A stretch of 43,921 bases of DNA from Methylophaga thiooxydans DMS010 (GCF_000156355.1 NZ_GG657884.1:1-43921); one strand, 5' to 3'; counted from the stretch's first letter, positions 32,392 through 40,321 are shown. Notes: generated from the sequence alone by a model not told the origin. Numbers and translations are program-made.

Positions 32392-32940
32392 TTAACCCAG
32401 CCCCAGTATTTCTGTCTTGATTGAATCAATTGCTTTTTGGCTCATGCCTTGGCTGACCATAGACTTTTCAGCTGTCGCTGCAGCTTCGTTAGCGGCTTCG
32501 GCTCTGATGGCTTTCTCTCGCTCTTCATTCATATTGGCCGCTGACTCCAGTCGCTGAACAGCGAGTGCCAATTGAGCCAGCATTTTTGGCTCTACAGGGG
32601 TATCACCTTCAGCCATATGCATTGCTGAATCAAACGCCATCGTGCGGATGATTTCATTGACTAACTTACCAACCTGGCCTTGCGGTGCAGCGCCCAGCTT
32701 GCCGATCCACATGCTGGCCAGTTCGCGTGATTGCTGTAGTTTGGCTCCGACATCTTTCATCTTGACGGCATATCGATTGACCGCAGACTTGCTGACGCGA
32801 TCATCAGTGCCGAGCTGTTCAAGGATGGCATTGATTTGTGCTGTGGCATCCAGTTGTGAGACTCGCGGATCTCGCAACAGGGTTTGCAGCTGCTCCAGAA
32901 TATCGGCTGGCAATTGCTCAATGGATGAGGCGCGAGCCAT
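32392..32940 (-). CDS. DUF3486 protein, Mu gp27-like terminase small subunit
   Basis: A 182-aa mostly helical protein starting ARASSIEQLPADILEQLQTL, with VSKSAVNRYAVKMKDVGAKL (a helix-turn-helix-like segment) and IRTMAFDSAMHMAEGD, the DUF3486 signature. It probably recognises the packaging start and hands DNA to the large subunit. Its ATG overlaps the previous stop (TAATG). Confidence 0.87.
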   Translation of the reverse strand: MARASSIEQLPADILEQLQTLLRDPRVSQLDATAQINAILEQLGTDDRVSKSAVNRYAVKMKDVGAKLQQSRELASMWIGKLGAAPQGQVGKLVNEIIRTMAFDSAMHMAEGDTPVEPKMLAQLALAVQRLESAANMNEEREKAIRAEAANEAAATAEKSMVSQGMSQKAIDSIKTEILGLG

Positions 32941-33113
32941 TATTCAGTCGTCTCTACGCTGATGGTGATGGGTGAATAAGAATGTGACATCCCAACACCA
33001 AAGAAATAACCAGCGGCAATGATGTAGCAAAAAATAACCACACTCTTTAACACTTCTTTGCCGAAGCTCTTTATATCTTGCTGTAACAGCCAGTTCTTTA
33101 ATTTTCTAATCAT
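32940..33113 (-). CDS. 57-aa single-pass membrane protein
   Basis: This short gene (MIRKLKNWLLQQDIKSFGKE..., 57 codons) is well supported: its ATG overlaps the previous stop (ATGA), its TAA overlaps the next ATG (TAATG), and it has a basic N-terminus and one membrane segment (VVIFCYIIAAGYFFGVGM, about 25-43). No family is recognised. It stands between the gp26-like and terminase genes, close to lysis genes, so a spanin- or holin-modifying role is possible, but unproven. Confidence 0.68.
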   Translation of the reverse strand: MIRKLKNWLLQQDIKSFGKEVLKSVVIFCYIIAAGYFFGVGMSHSYSPITISVETTE

Positions 33114-33400
33114 GGTCGCGCTCTCCCAATACCATCAATTCGGCTCCGCCCCAGCGCAACATCGACGCCACGCTGAGTCACCTTGGCAATCAACAATTCA
33201 CCAACCGTTGTAATCGCCAGCAGACCTTGCTCTTCCAGCCAGCGCAATTCGGTACGAACACGATCAGCAGACACATCATGACCAACACTGGCCAAAATCA
33301 TTTGCAAGATGTTTTCGTTATGCGAGTAGCCAGGGTCTTGCTCCAATGCCTGCAATAAGGCAAGACGAATAGATTCTGTGAGTATTTGATTAAAGCTCAC
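33110..33400 (-). CDS. Mu gp26-like winged-helix protein
   Basis: A 96-aa protein with NQILTESIRLALLQALEQDP and SADRVRTELRWLEEQGLLAI, a winged-helix pattern matching the small DNA-binding-like protein that precedes the terminase genes in Mu relatives. Function unknown; may assist packaging. Overlaps both neighbours by four bases. Confidence 0.8.
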   Translation of the reverse strand: MSFNQILTESIRLALLQALEQDPGYSHNENILQMILASVGHDVSADRVRTELRWLEEQGLLAITTVGELLIAKVTQRGVDVALGRSRIDGIGRARP

Positions 33401-33732
33401 CGCTTATCTCCTCGTAACAGATAGTCATTGATTAGCGTTAGCTGGGTTGTCATGGCTTTCAAAGAGCCAGTCATTTCGCTGATGTTTTCACTCATTCCAT
33501 TCATGCGATTGTAGATATTGCTAAGGTCGGTATGCGTTGGTGCACCATTCATTCGCTCTTCAACGATATCCATTCGGCTAACTACTTTAACTATCTGCTG
33601 GCTCACTTCTTTAATCTCTGTTTTATTCACGCGATGGCGATTGATTAGCCAGGTGTAAACCCAATTACCTGCAAACAAAAAAGCCAGAAACACATCAAAC
33701 CAAAACCTGTATGCGGTGTAATCTAATTCCAT
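33397..33732 (-). CDS. DUF2730 membrane-anchored coiled-coil protein (Mu gp25-like)
   Basis: A 111-aa protein with one N-terminal membrane segment (FWFDVFLAFLFAGNWVYTWL) and a long coiled coil (about 38-105, heptads through QQIVKVVSRMDIVEERM). This matches DUF2730 proteins of Mu-like phages. The layout resembles an inner-membrane spanin (Rz-like) and the gene follows the holin region, but spanin function is only a possibility. Confidence 0.8.
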   Translation of the reverse strand: MELDYTAYRFWFDVFLAFLFAGNWVYTWLINRHRVNKTEIKEVSQQIVKVVSRMDIVEERMNGAPTHTDLSNIYNRMNGMSENISEMTGSLKAMTTQLTLINDYLLRGDKR

Positions 33733-33960
33733 TTATCGCTCCCGCTTAGCCTTAATGTTTTGACAGTCCACACAGCGCACCGCGTCTGGTCTTGCTTCCA
33801 GTCTTTTATTTGGAATCGGCTCACCACAATCCAAGCAATAGCGAATACCGTTTTCTTCATCAGGTTGTTCTGTTTCTCTGCTACTTCGAAGCACCGTCTG
33901 AATCGCGATATCCCTGTCTTTTTGTTCGCGCTCCTGGGCGCGGTCGAACACGTCCACCAT
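33733..33960 (-). CDS. TraR/DksA-type zinc-finger protein
   Basis: A 75-aa protein with an N-terminal helical region (VFDRAQEREQKDRDIAIQTV) and a C4 zinc finger (Cys42, Cys45, Cys63, Cys66 in CLDCGEPIPNKRLEA and RCVDCQNIK). TraR-type proteins enter the RNA polymerase secondary channel and mimic DksA plus ppGpp. It could redirect host transcription during late growth. Confidence 0.88.
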   Translation of the reverse strand: MVDVFDRAQEREQKDRDIAIQTVLRSSRETEQPDEENGIRYCLDCGEPIPNKRLEARPDAVRCVDCQNIKAKRER

Positions 33961-33962
33961 GC

Positions 33963-34541
33963 TTATTTACTTTCCTTGTTACGGCTTAAAAGAGTAGATA
34001 GATTCTGAAATACGCCCGGAGGTGGCGTTTGTCCGGCTGACACTTGTTTATCATCAGAACGCTTTTTCACTGAGACACCCAGCACAGCAAGCGCGATTGC
34101 CCACATACCAGATAGGTTGACCATGGCATTGATAACAGCAGGAGCGTCATTCGGTGAAATAACGATCACAATGCCCAAAGCAGACATTTGTACAAACCAT
34201 GTCACGGCAATGGTGTAACCGAAGAAAGGTCTCCAGCGACGGACGAATGAATCGCCAGAGGTGTACTCGGTTCGCATGGTGGCGTTGATGGTGGCCAACT
34301 GCTTGTTCTCGGCTTCTAGTTCGGCGAGAACGATAACGTTCATTTCTTTTTGCAGTTTTAGTTGAAGCTCTGGATCATGCTTTATTTTGGCTAAGGCTTC
34401 ATCAGCGTTACCTGCGCCCGTTACTGCATTGGCTGCTTTAACAACCTTATCAGCGACGTTACCAGCCCTATCCCCCATTAAAAGCCGGGTTAGCCCCGGC
34501 ACGAATTGCGCTAATCCTAAAGCAATGCTAATCGGCTCCAT
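33963..34541 (-). CDS. 3TM-type holin
   Basis: The 192-aa protein begins with a hydrophobic helix (SIALGLAQFVPGLTRLLMG), continues with a helical linker and the conserved FVRRWRPFFGYTIAVTWFVQ, and has two further membrane segments (about 107-130 and 135-157). This is the 3TM holin family (first described for gene-transfer agents). It overlaps the endolysin gene by 14 bases, giving the standard lysis pair. Confidence 0.87.
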   Translation of the reverse strand: MEPISIALGLAQFVPGLTRLLMGDRAGNVADKVVKAANAVTGAGNADEALAKIKHDPELQLKLQKEMNVIVLAELEAENKQLATINATMRTEYTSGDSFVRRWRPFFGYTIAVTWFVQMSALGIVIVISPNDAPAVINAMVNLSGMWAIALAVLGVSVKKRSDDKQVSAGQTPPPGVFQNLSTLLSRNKESK

Positions 34542-35082
34542 GAGTCACCTCTGTATTGATAAATTGCTGCAACACAAACAGACGGCGCATCCAGCCCATA
34601 ATGAAGCGTTCTTGTGATGGGTTTTCAACGGCGAGGTCATGATAGAAGTCAGCCCGATAGGCAAGGCTGAGAGTGAGCTTGTTAGTAAGGTAGTCTTCGT
34701 TATTAGCGAAACGTCTGATAGCGCCAAGCGTTTCATCACCGATCACACCATCTACTTCCACGCGATAAGCGCATTGAAGGAATTTGATTGCTGTTTTGGG
34801 CCGGTGGTTTACTACCGAGTCAAACAAGAAACAACCAATGACTGGTGGCAAATCGCCACAGCCATAGGCTTGCCAGTAGTCACGGAAATAGAGTGCAATG
34901 GCATCATCTAATGTCAGCAGTCTGATATTAAGATGGGGGTATTGACGCTTGCTGATGCCGTAGTTGGTTTCGCCACCGGCATCGTTTGGATCATCCACAT
35001 AGCCGCCTTCAATCTTCAAGACATGATTGACTGCTTTGAGGAAAAGTTCTGGGTAGGTTTTGTTTGTGTCCATGGGTTGCAT
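34528..35082 (-). CDS. Endolysin, glycoside hydrolase family 108
   Basis: The 184-aa protein (start MQPMDTNKTY) carries the family motif KIEGGYVDDPNDAGGETNYG with catalytic Glu25, followed by LTLDDAIALYFRDYWQAYG and a C-terminal peptidoglycan-binding-3 domain (about 80-175: CAYRVEVDGVIGDETLGA, FIMGWMRRLFVL). It cleaves the glycan backbone. No signal peptide, so it depends on the holin. The in-frame TTG at 35103 lies inside the upstream terminator T run and is not used here. Confidence 0.9.
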   Translation of the reverse strand: MQPMDTNKTYPELFLKAVNHVLKIEGGYVDDPNDAGGETNYGISKRQYPHLNIRLLTLDDAIALYFRDYWQAYGCGDLPPVIGCFLFDSVVNHRPKTAIKFLQCAYRVEVDGVIGDETLGAIRRFANNEDYLTNKLTLSLAYRADFYHDLAVENPSQERFIMGWMRRLFVLQQFINTEVTHGAD

Positions 35083-35097
35083 GATGCTTTCTGGCAC

Positions 35098-35128
35098 AAA
35101 CAAAAACGCCCTGAATGAGTTCAGGGCG
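35098..35128 (-). terminator. Rho-independent terminator before the lysis genes
   Basis: Stem CGCCCTGAA / TTCAGGGCG with loop TGAG, then TTTTTGTTTG on the minus strand. It ends the unit containing the secreted 106-aa protein. The endolysin ATG is only 16 bases past the T run, so lysis genes depend on readthrough, antitermination or a promoter within the 35129-35241 gap; in that gap I see no gene and no certain promoter. Confidence 0.85.
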
Positions 35129-35241
35129 CTGGGGTGTTACTACAATTTAGTTAAGCAGGTTTTAGAAGTCTGGGCAATCTTGAGTTATTTTTTTCAGACT
35201 GGCTGGAAGTTATAACCAAGCTGGAAATTTACCTATAAGAT

Positions 35242-35562
35242 TCATTGGACTTGGTCTTTCAGCTGACACCGTTGAACCCAACCGTTTGACATTGCATCCA
35301 TATCTACTTTTTCAAAACTCTGCCCGGAACGGGCTGCAAATCTCTCAGCTGCCATTCGGTAGCTATTATTTACCCAGTTACTACGCGACTCATACTGCTC
35401 ATCATTCAATGTACTGGGGCTGCCATAAATGCGATTCGCTGCCAAACTCACCATACCCTGAGCAGTGAAAGCATCACACCATGGCTGGAAGAGTGAGTCA
35501 TCGGCTGCAAAAACTGATGAAGAAAGTAGTAGCGCATAGATACAAAAAGCGAGTTTTTTCAT
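35242..35562 (-). CDS. Small secreted protein, unknown function
   Basis: A 106-aa protein with a textbook signal peptide (MKKLAFCIYALLLSSSVFA-AD), mature part of about 86 residues with two Cys (PWCDAF and QRCQLK) that could form a disulphide, and Tyr/Asn/Arg-rich helices. No family recognised. AAGGA precedes the ATG. It lies alone between a large inverted repeat and a terminator, as lysogenic-conversion genes often do. Confidence 0.72.
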   Translation of the reverse strand: MKKLAFCIYALLLSSSVFAADDSLFQPWCDAFTAQGMVSLAANRIYGSPSTLNDEQYESRSNWVNNSYRMAAERFAARSGQSFEKVDMDAMSNGWVQRCQLKDQVQ

Positions 35563-35591
35563 TTTTAAGTTCCTTTTATCAACAACCGATA

Positions 35592-35637
35592 CAACCGCTA
35601 CAACTTAGCAGATAGGTTGTTCGCGTTGTAGTGGTTG
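35592..35637. repeat. Inverted repeat after the RepA-like gene
   Basis: CAACCGCTACAAC (35592-35604) pairs with GTTGTAGTGGTTG (35625-35637), 13 positions with one wobble, around a 20-nt loop; AACAACC-type repeats extend it on both sides. It starts at the stop codon of the ATPase gene. No T run follows on the minus strand. It could be a dyad site for the Mor/C-type activator at a late promoter or a message-end structure. Confidence 0.5.
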
Positions 35638-36546
35638 TTAAACCAAACTATAGGTGTAAGCACCTTTTATTTTCTCAGATTGCCAGTGAATACGGTCAAA
35701 GCGATCTAGTCTATCACGGGCGGTTTTATCATCTTTTTTGTGACCGCAGGCGTCCAGTAGCTTGGTTTTATTCAAACTACCTTGCTCCTTCAGCACGGTT
35801 TTTACCTTGTCGATAAACGCTCTTTCTTCATCGTTGAGTGTGACTTCGTCGAGATCCAGTTCGGTTAAAAACAGATCTGCCACTTCTATTCTTAGTGCGA
35901 TATTGGCAATGGCAGCACGTTCTTTTTTAACTTCGAGCAGCCAGCGAATTTCACCTTCGGGCGAGTCCGCTTTGATAAGACGGTACATATTATCGACGCT
36001 GTTACGTAGGTTGTTTGATCCTTGATAGTTGCTGCCGTTCTTGGTGGAGTGATGCAACACAATAATGGTGGCACCGGCGTCACGTATCTTTTTCAGCTTG
36101 TTGCCGATCCGCATGGCTGTCAGGTCATTATTGATATCACCAAAGTCTCTGAGACTGTCCAGCATCAGCAGCATGTTTTTAAACGCGTTGCCATAGGCTC
36201 TGTTTTCAAGCTCATCCAGCAGTTCGAGTGGCTCACCATTGAACTTACTGCGGTGCGAGTAGGTTAGATTCGGGCAGGCTTCGATCAGTTTATGTTCGAT
36301 GCCACGCTCTTTCAGCACACTGATGGGGTTATCGACATCGATGTACAGCACATTCATCGCGCCTTGCTCACTACCACTGTTGTGTTCAGTGGCATATTTT
36401 GCCAGCCCGAAAAGCAACCAGCTTTTACCCATGCCGCCATCGGCATAGATCATAGTGATTTGTTTTTTAGGCAAAAAATTAGGGTATAAAAACTCAACAC
36501 TATCGTTGAAGTCATCAGTTGTGAGTGGATTGATAAAATCGAACAT
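35638..36546 (-). CDS. RepA-like AAA ATPase (RecA-fold helicase family)
   Basis: The 302-aa protein has a Walker A (MIYADGGMGKSWLLFGLAK, Lys41), a Walker B (MLLMLDSLRDFGD, about 124-136), a His-bearing sensor strand (TIIVLHHSTKNG), and a C-terminal winged-helix-like part (LKEQGSLNKTKLLDACGHKK). This fits AAA_25/RepA hexameric ATPases. Mu itself replicates with host helicases, so such a gene downstream of mor is unusual. Start overlaps the mor stop (TAATG). Confidence 0.82.
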   Translation of the reverse strand: MFDFINPLTTDDFNDSVEFLYPNFLPKKQITMIYADGGMGKSWLLFGLAKYATEHNSGSEQGAMNVLYIDVDNPISVLKERGIEHKLIEACPNLTYSHRSKFNGEPLELLDELENRAYGNAFKNMLLMLDSLRDFGDINNDLTAMRIGNKLKKIRDAGATIIVLHHSTKNGSNYQGSNNLRNSVDNMYRLIKADSPEGEIRWLLEVKKERAAIANIALRIEVADLFLTELDLDEVTLNDEERAFIDKVKTVLKEQGSLNKTKLLDACGHKKDDKTARDRLDRFDRIHWQSEKIKGAYTYSLV

Positions 36547-36920
36547 TAAAAGAGATCCTGTTGTTTGTCATTTTCAAGTTGACGCTGTTTAGCCTGGCGT
36601 TTGTAGACAGCGCGTTCAGTAATTTTTTGTGTCCGGGCGACTTCTGCTTTGGTAAAGCCTTGATCAAGCAGACGGCTTGTCTCTGCCAGATCCACTTGGT
36701 ATAGCCTTGCTTGAAGCTTGGGGATGGCGATTTTCTCATTACGGAAGGTATGCACGAACTGTTTGTATTGATCTGGACTAAGCACTTGCTTTAGGTCACC
36801 TTGCCCCGGCACTCGAATAGTGACACCACCGAACTGTTTCACCAGACGCAACAGTCCATCAAGACCGATCACATCGGCTATCTCTCTGGCTACAGGTGGT
36901 AAATAATCAGGTAAATTCAC
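36546..36920 (-). CDS. mor: Mor/C-family transcription activator
   Basis: The 124-aa protein starts at GTG with AAGGT upstream. It shows the Mor pattern: VAREIADVIGLDGLLRLVKQ, FGGVTIRVP, and a C-terminal helix-turn-helix (FTKAEVARTQKITERAVYKR). Mor activates the Mu middle promoter and its relative C the late promoters; only one member of this family is visible here, so it may do both. It lies after gemA as in several Mu-like phages. Confidence 0.87.
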   Translation of the reverse strand: MNLPDYLPPVAREIADVIGLDGLLRLVKQFGGVTIRVPGQGDLKQVLSPDQYKQFVHTFRNEKIAIPKLQARLYQVDLAETSRLLDQGFTKAEVARTQKITERAVYKRQAKQRQLENDKQQDLF

Positions 36921-36936
36921 TGGCTCGGTACCTTGC

Positions 36937-37545
36937 TTATGGCAGCGCTACTTGAGTGGCACGTTCAAACGCGACTTTGTCATTAAGGTGATCGACGATG
37001 GCATTGAGTAGCGGCACATTACGACGCCACTTGCTGGCATTCGCACGGCGTGCTACCAGCTTCTCGACATAGCTTTCGCTCAGGTTCATGGCATCCAGTA
37101 GGTACTCAACGGTTTGCAGCAGGCTGCGTTTTTTCTGTTCCTGATATAACGCGGCAATGATCGCTTCAAACTGCTGACGCTTGTGCACCCACTCCAGACG
37201 TTCAATACCAGGACGGCCTGTTGTTGCATGGCCTTTACCACCGGTGACGTGCCAGGCTATGGTTTCAGCGTATTCCCAACTGAGTTGCATATCGGTCAGT
37301 AAGGCTTCAATTTTTGCCATATACGGGCTGCGATTGAATGGCTTTCTGCCTGCGCGTTTAGGTGGTTTAATCGCTTTGGCATCACGTAGCAAATTGACTA
37401 AATGTTTCAATTCTTTGTCCGTCATCTTGCTGCACGAACGTTCACCGGTATGGTCTCCTTGCCATGTGCGACGAGCTTCTTCGTCCTTAAACAAGCGGCT
37501 AGCGCCGATATGAACAAGCTGGATTAGCTTTTGTCTTGAACTCAT
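36937..37545 (-). CDS. gemA: GemA-like regulatory protein (Mu gp16, DUF1018)
   Basis: The 202-aa protein opens with [20 protein letters not shown] followed by YRTW-like [11 protein letters not shown], has the central [19 protein letters not shown], and a C-terminal HTH-rich half with [20 protein letters not shown]. This is DUF1018. Mu GemA alters host gene expression and DNA supercoiling. Its ATG overlaps the HD-protein stop. Confidence 0.87.
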   Translation of the reverse strand: MSSRQKLIQLVHIGASRLFKDEEARRTWQGDHTGERSCSKMTDKELKHLVNLLRDAKAIKPPKRAGRKPFNRSPYMAKIEALLTDMQLSWEYAETIAWHVTGGKGHATTGRPGIERLEWVHKRQQFEAIIAALYQEQKKRSLLQTVEYLLDAMNLSESYVEKLVARRANASKWRRNVPLLNAIVDHLNDKVAFERATQVALP

Positions 37546-38093
37546 AGCTGCCCCACGATTTGTAGATAACGGCCAACAAACATTAAAAACGCTGTGCTGG
37601 GAGACACTGGTTCAATGGCTTTTTTTAATGGCTCAATATCTTTAATTAACGGCCATTCATCATCGTGTGGTGCCATCAAGTCACGCTGCTCTGTGGCTAA
37701 CAAGACCAAGTCTGCGTGCTTCACTTCTGCAGGCATCTCAGCGTCTAACCCAAAACGGCCTAACACGGCTTTTTCAACACGCTTCTCTATTTCACGATAA
37801 TCGGGCAAGAGGTTTTTCAGTGGTCTGGCCACATCACCAACAAACGCCTCTGCGGCATCATGCAGCAGTCCGTGCAAAGCCATTTCAGGCGGTACAATTT
37901 CAGACACATAAACCGAATGTTGGGCTACGCTGTAGAACTTATTAGTGTGGCCAGCGAAGCGGCAAATGTTTGATAGGCCATGAGCGGCAACGTAAATGTC
38001 GAACTCAGACTCTTCAGGACACATAAAGTTAAAGTATTCACCACTGATAGTGAGTATGTCTGGTCGCATCTCGCTTGCTTCTTTCATGTTCAT
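37542..38093 (-). CDS. HD-domain phosphohydrolase (YfbR-like nucleotidase)
   Basis: A 183-aa protein with HD-domain metal ligands in order: [14 protein letters not shown] (His59), [20 protein letters not shown] (His78, Asp79) and [15 protein letters not shown] (Asp128). The pattern is that of 5'-deoxynucleotidase/YfbR proteins. In phages these can shift dNTP pools. I start it at MNMKEASEM because that ATG overlaps the previous stop (TAATG); the open frame runs 11 codons further into the neighbour. Confidence 0.85.
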   Translation of the reverse strand: MNMKEASEMRPDILTISGEYFNFMCPEESEFDIYVAAHGLSNICRFAGHTNKFYSVAQHSVYVSEIVPPEMALHGLLHDAAEAFVGDVARPLKNLLPDYREIEKRVEKAVLGRFGLDAEMPAEVKHADLVLLATEQRDLMAPHDDEWPLIKDIEPLKKAIEPVSPSTAFLMFVGRYLQIVGQL

Positions 38094-38287
38094 TATTTGG
38101 ATTCCTCTAACGATCCCCAGCTCCATGCAATGGAGTTATGGCCACAATGTTTACAGCGGAGGATATGAATGTTTTCCGGTGTAACCTCTTTTGCTGTTTT
38201 GTACTTGTGACCAGATATATACCGACCACGACTAAGCGACCGCCAGATGCAACGTGCAAAACAGATTGGGTTCCTTAATTCATCCAT
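38093..38287 (-). CDS. Small zinc-ribbon-like phage protein
   Basis: A 64-aa protein, start [13 protein letters not shown], with GGAG five bases before the ATG. It has two Cys pairs (Cys9/Cys13 and RCKHCG near residue 45) that could bind one zinc. No known family. It is coupled to the HD gene. Confidence 0.65.
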   Translation of the reverse strand: MDELRNPICFARCIWRSLSRGRYISGHKYKTAKEVTPENIHILRCKHCGHNSIAWSWGSLEESK

Positions 38288-38455
38288 ATCATCTCCCGGA
38301 TTTTTCACTGCCTTAACCCCAACGAAGGGGCTAAGTAATCCGTCTCGTGGATCAGTCGGCGTTGCCCGGCGGGGAGAAAGGTTATAAAACCCACCGTCTC
38401 AGCTGCAGTCTGTTAGTTTTTTGCTGGCACCACCTGTCTGCTGACGCGCCGTTGG
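38288..38455 (-). other. Intergenic gap inside the early operon
   Basis: 168 bases with no minus-strand ATG. They contain an imperfect hairpin (TTAACCCC / GGGGCTAA, about 38314-38335) and G+C-rich stretches, but no T run and no promoter pair that I would call. It is the largest gap in the early region and may hold a promoter or processing site. Confidence 0.4.
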
Positions 38456-38680
38456 TTAAGCGGATTTAGGCTGAATATCGATGACGCGATACTTCAACTG
38501 TCGTTGAACCCCATCACGGGGACTGGTGACGGTTGGTCGCTCACCAACTTTTATGTCTGATACAAACGTGCCACTCCAGATACCAGCCTGAAATGGTCTT
38601 GAATCAACAACGACGCCATCTTCATCGATGTCCCACTCCAGAAAGTCCTGGCCCCTGTCTTCGAATACAATCATTTCCAT
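38456..38680 (-). CDS. Small hypothetical phage protein
   Basis: A 74-aa acidic protein starting MEMIVFEDRGQDFLEWDID, with GAGGTC before the ATG. The longer in-frame opening to 38821 overlaps DUF3164 and has no support. The sequence is strand-rich with WSGTFVSDIKVGERPTVTSP in the middle. I recognise no family. It directly follows DUF3164. Confidence 0.65.
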   Translation of the reverse strand: MEMIVFEDRGQDFLEWDIDEDGVVVDSRPFQAGIWSGTFVSDIKVGERPTVTSPRDGVQRQLKYRVIDIQPKSA

Positions 38681-38688
38681 AGAAGACC

Positions 38689-39306
38689 TCACAGAGCAGC
38701 CATATCGAGAGCCAGATTCTGAAACTTGCTCTCGGTGGTCGGGCGGTAATAGAAACGCACATAGGCGCTGGAGCCAGTGATTTGCATCGAATCTTTCAGC
38801 GCCTCCATGGCTTGCTTCCATTTGTGATCGTCAATCTCCAGCCGCAGCAGTCCGAGGATTCGGGCAGCACTAAGCTGGCCTTCAGTGTTGGTTTTGAAGG
38901 CGTGATCGACCAGGGCTTTGATATTGTCGTTGCTGCCTTCTGACCATTCTTGAATGCATTCATCAATCAGGGATTTAGCTGCTTCAGCACGCTCATCGAA
39001 GTGCAACAGCTCGGCCATTTGAATGCGAATCTGGCGTTTACCGTCATAGCTGGTGAGGCTGATATTGCCTTTTTTGCCACCGAGCTTGGCATCGTATTTT
39101 TCTGCAACAAGCTCGACGAAGGCATAAACGTCATTCATCGCCTGAGCTTTGAAGGCGACCATCTGCTCTCGCAGCAACTCGGCCTTACCAAACAGTTCTT
39201 CGATAAGATCATCACGATCCAGATCGATTTGTTTGATTTTGCTAATGGGTACAAGGTGACCTTGTGCGTTCACCTTGTGTTGCTCTGTATTGATAGCTGT
39301 ATTCAT
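38689..39306 (-). CDS. DUF3164 protein
   Basis: The 205-aa protein contains AQGHLVPISKIKQIDLDRDD, LLREQMVAFKAQAMNDVYAF, NISLTSYDGKRQIRIQMAEL and a C-terminal ALKDSMQITGSSAYVRFYYR, the DUF3164 pattern, common in the early region of Mu-like phages. Function unknown; it is often beside Gam-like end-protection genes, but I do not see a separate gam here. Confidence 0.87.
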   Translation of the reverse strand: MNTAINTEQHKVNAQGHLVPISKIKQIDLDRDDLIEELFGKAELLREQMVAFKAQAMNDVYAFVELVAEKYDAKLGGKKGNISLTSYDGKRQIRIQMAELLHFDERAEAAKSLIDECIQEWSEGSNDNIKALVDHAFKTNTEGQLSAARILGLLRLEIDDHKWKQAMEALKDSMQITGSSAYVRFYYRPTTESKFQNLALDMAAL

Positions 39307-39319
39307 GGGTTACTCCTGT

Positions 39320-39589
39320 TTAAGCCACAACTTTCCACTGCACCTGGCAGCCGCTGACTTCTGTGGCGTAGGTTTCGAGACGACGTAGGCCGGTTTTAAT
39401 GCGGGTTTTTGTGCCGCCCTTAAGTCCACCTGGACTGTCGTTGTAGCCGACGATGGTGATGGTCGGCTTTCTGGCTTCACCGATGTTGATATCGGTAATG
39501 GTGAGGCCACGTCGTGCTAGTTCTGCTAAGCAGTGGCGAACGTCTTCTACTTTTTTGCTGATGATGTCGTTACCCAAATTCTTGTTCAT
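39320..39589 (-). CDS. Small early phage protein
   Basis: An 89-aa protein with RHCLAELARRGLTITDINIG and then a beta-rich half (PTITIVGYNDSPGGLKGGTK). Similar short proteins occur before DUF3164 in Mu/B3-type phages as I recall; function unknown. It starts two bases past the previous stop. Confidence 0.7.
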   Translation of the reverse strand: MNKNLGNDIISKKVEDVRHCLAELARRGLTITDINIGEARKPTITIVGYNDSPGGLKGGTKTRIKTGLRRLETYATEVSGCQVQWKVVA

Positions 39590-39591
39590 GA

Positions 39592-39924
39592 TTAGGCTCC
39601 AATTTTGCTGTGTTCACAGCCGCCACGGCAGGCTCTATAAAGTTGAATGCGTGTCGGGTTTGTTGCTGCATACGGGCGGCTTTGGTATTCAATGCATTGG
39701 TCGCTGGGGATAGCACCAACCACCGGGCATTGCACACTGCCGGACATAAACTTGCCTTCAATGAGTGCTTGCAGTCGGTCAGTTCTGCCGGGGTATTTAC
39801 TCTTGATGACCTGGTTAATCACGGTTGGTGAAGGAAAGCCATCATTCTGTCTGAGAACAGCGGCCACCTTGGCTTGTGATGTTTTCTCACATTCGGTTTT
39901 GAGTACTTGTTTCCAGTCGCTCAT
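39592..39924 (-). CDS. Early phage protein with HTH and Cys cluster
   Basis: A 110-aa protein with an N-terminal helix-turn-helix-like region ([20 protein letters not shown], then [12 protein letters not shown]) and a C-terminal Cys set ([26 protein letters not shown]) that may bind zinc. Related proteins sit in the early operons of transposable Pseudomonas phages. It starts within the csrA stop (ATGA), so it is coupled to csrA. Confidence 0.75.
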   Translation of the reverse strand: MSDWKQVLKTECEKTSQAKVAAVLRQNDGFPSPTVINQVIKSKYPGRTDRLQALIEGKFMSGSVQCPVVGAIPSDQCIEYQSRPYAATNPTRIQLYRACRGGCEHSKIGA

Positions 39925-40100
39925 TTGTTGTCATCCTTTTCTTTCTGAATGCGGTTATAAATTTCTTCACGATGAACAGAGACATCTTTTGGGGCTTCAA
40001 CCCCGATCCGGACTTGATTACCTTTGGTACCAAGCACATTCACGACAACGTCATCACCGATAATCAGGGCTTCGCCCACACGTCTTGTTAAAATCAGCAT
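39921..40100 (-). CDS. csrA: Phage-encoded CsrA/RsmA RNA-binding regulator
   Basis: The 59-codon gene reads [20 protein letters not shown], continues [20 protein letters not shown], and ends [19 protein letters not shown]. This is a full-length CsrA with both RNA-contact regions intact (LTRR near residues 4-7, and VHREEIY with the key Arg44). CsrA binds GGA-bearing leaders, usually blocking translation. It is too short for many gene finders. AAGGAAGGTGAG precedes its ATG, which overlaps the previous stop (TAATG); its own stop overlaps the next start. It is therefore embedded in the transposition operon and made early. Confidence 0.92.
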   Translation of the reverse strand: MLILTRRVGEALIIGDDVVVNVLGTKGNQVRIGVEAPKDVSVHREEIYNRIQKEKDDNK

Positions 40101-40321
40101 TACTCACCTTCCTTTAATGAAATGGGTAACTTGCCAAGCAGTGACAAACTAATCTTCACGCCTAAATGAACGCCTTTGAGCACCTCCGGATCGGTTATTT
40201 CAATCTCTTCACCGATTTTGATAGAGGCACCTTTTTGATCCACTATCAGCTGCAATTCATCAACTCGTTTCTGGTGCCATGCCATTAATTGTTGAATTAC
40301 GTCTACTGTCGCTTCATCCAT
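40100..40321 (-). CDS. Small early phage protein
   Basis: A 73-aa protein with a helical N-terminus ([20 protein letters not shown]) and a strand-rich acidic centre ([20 protein letters not shown]). No family recognised. Both ends overlap neighbours by the TAATG arrangement, so it is a real member of the early operon. Confidence 0.7.
   Translation of the reverse strand: MDEATVDVIQQLMAWHQKRVDELQLIVDQKGASIKIGEEIEITDPEVLKGVHLGVKISLSLLGKLPISLKEGE

Noticed and set aside
35083..35103. TTG start giving a seven-residue longer endolysin
   Set aside because: It overlaps the T run of the terminator and has no ribosome-binding site.
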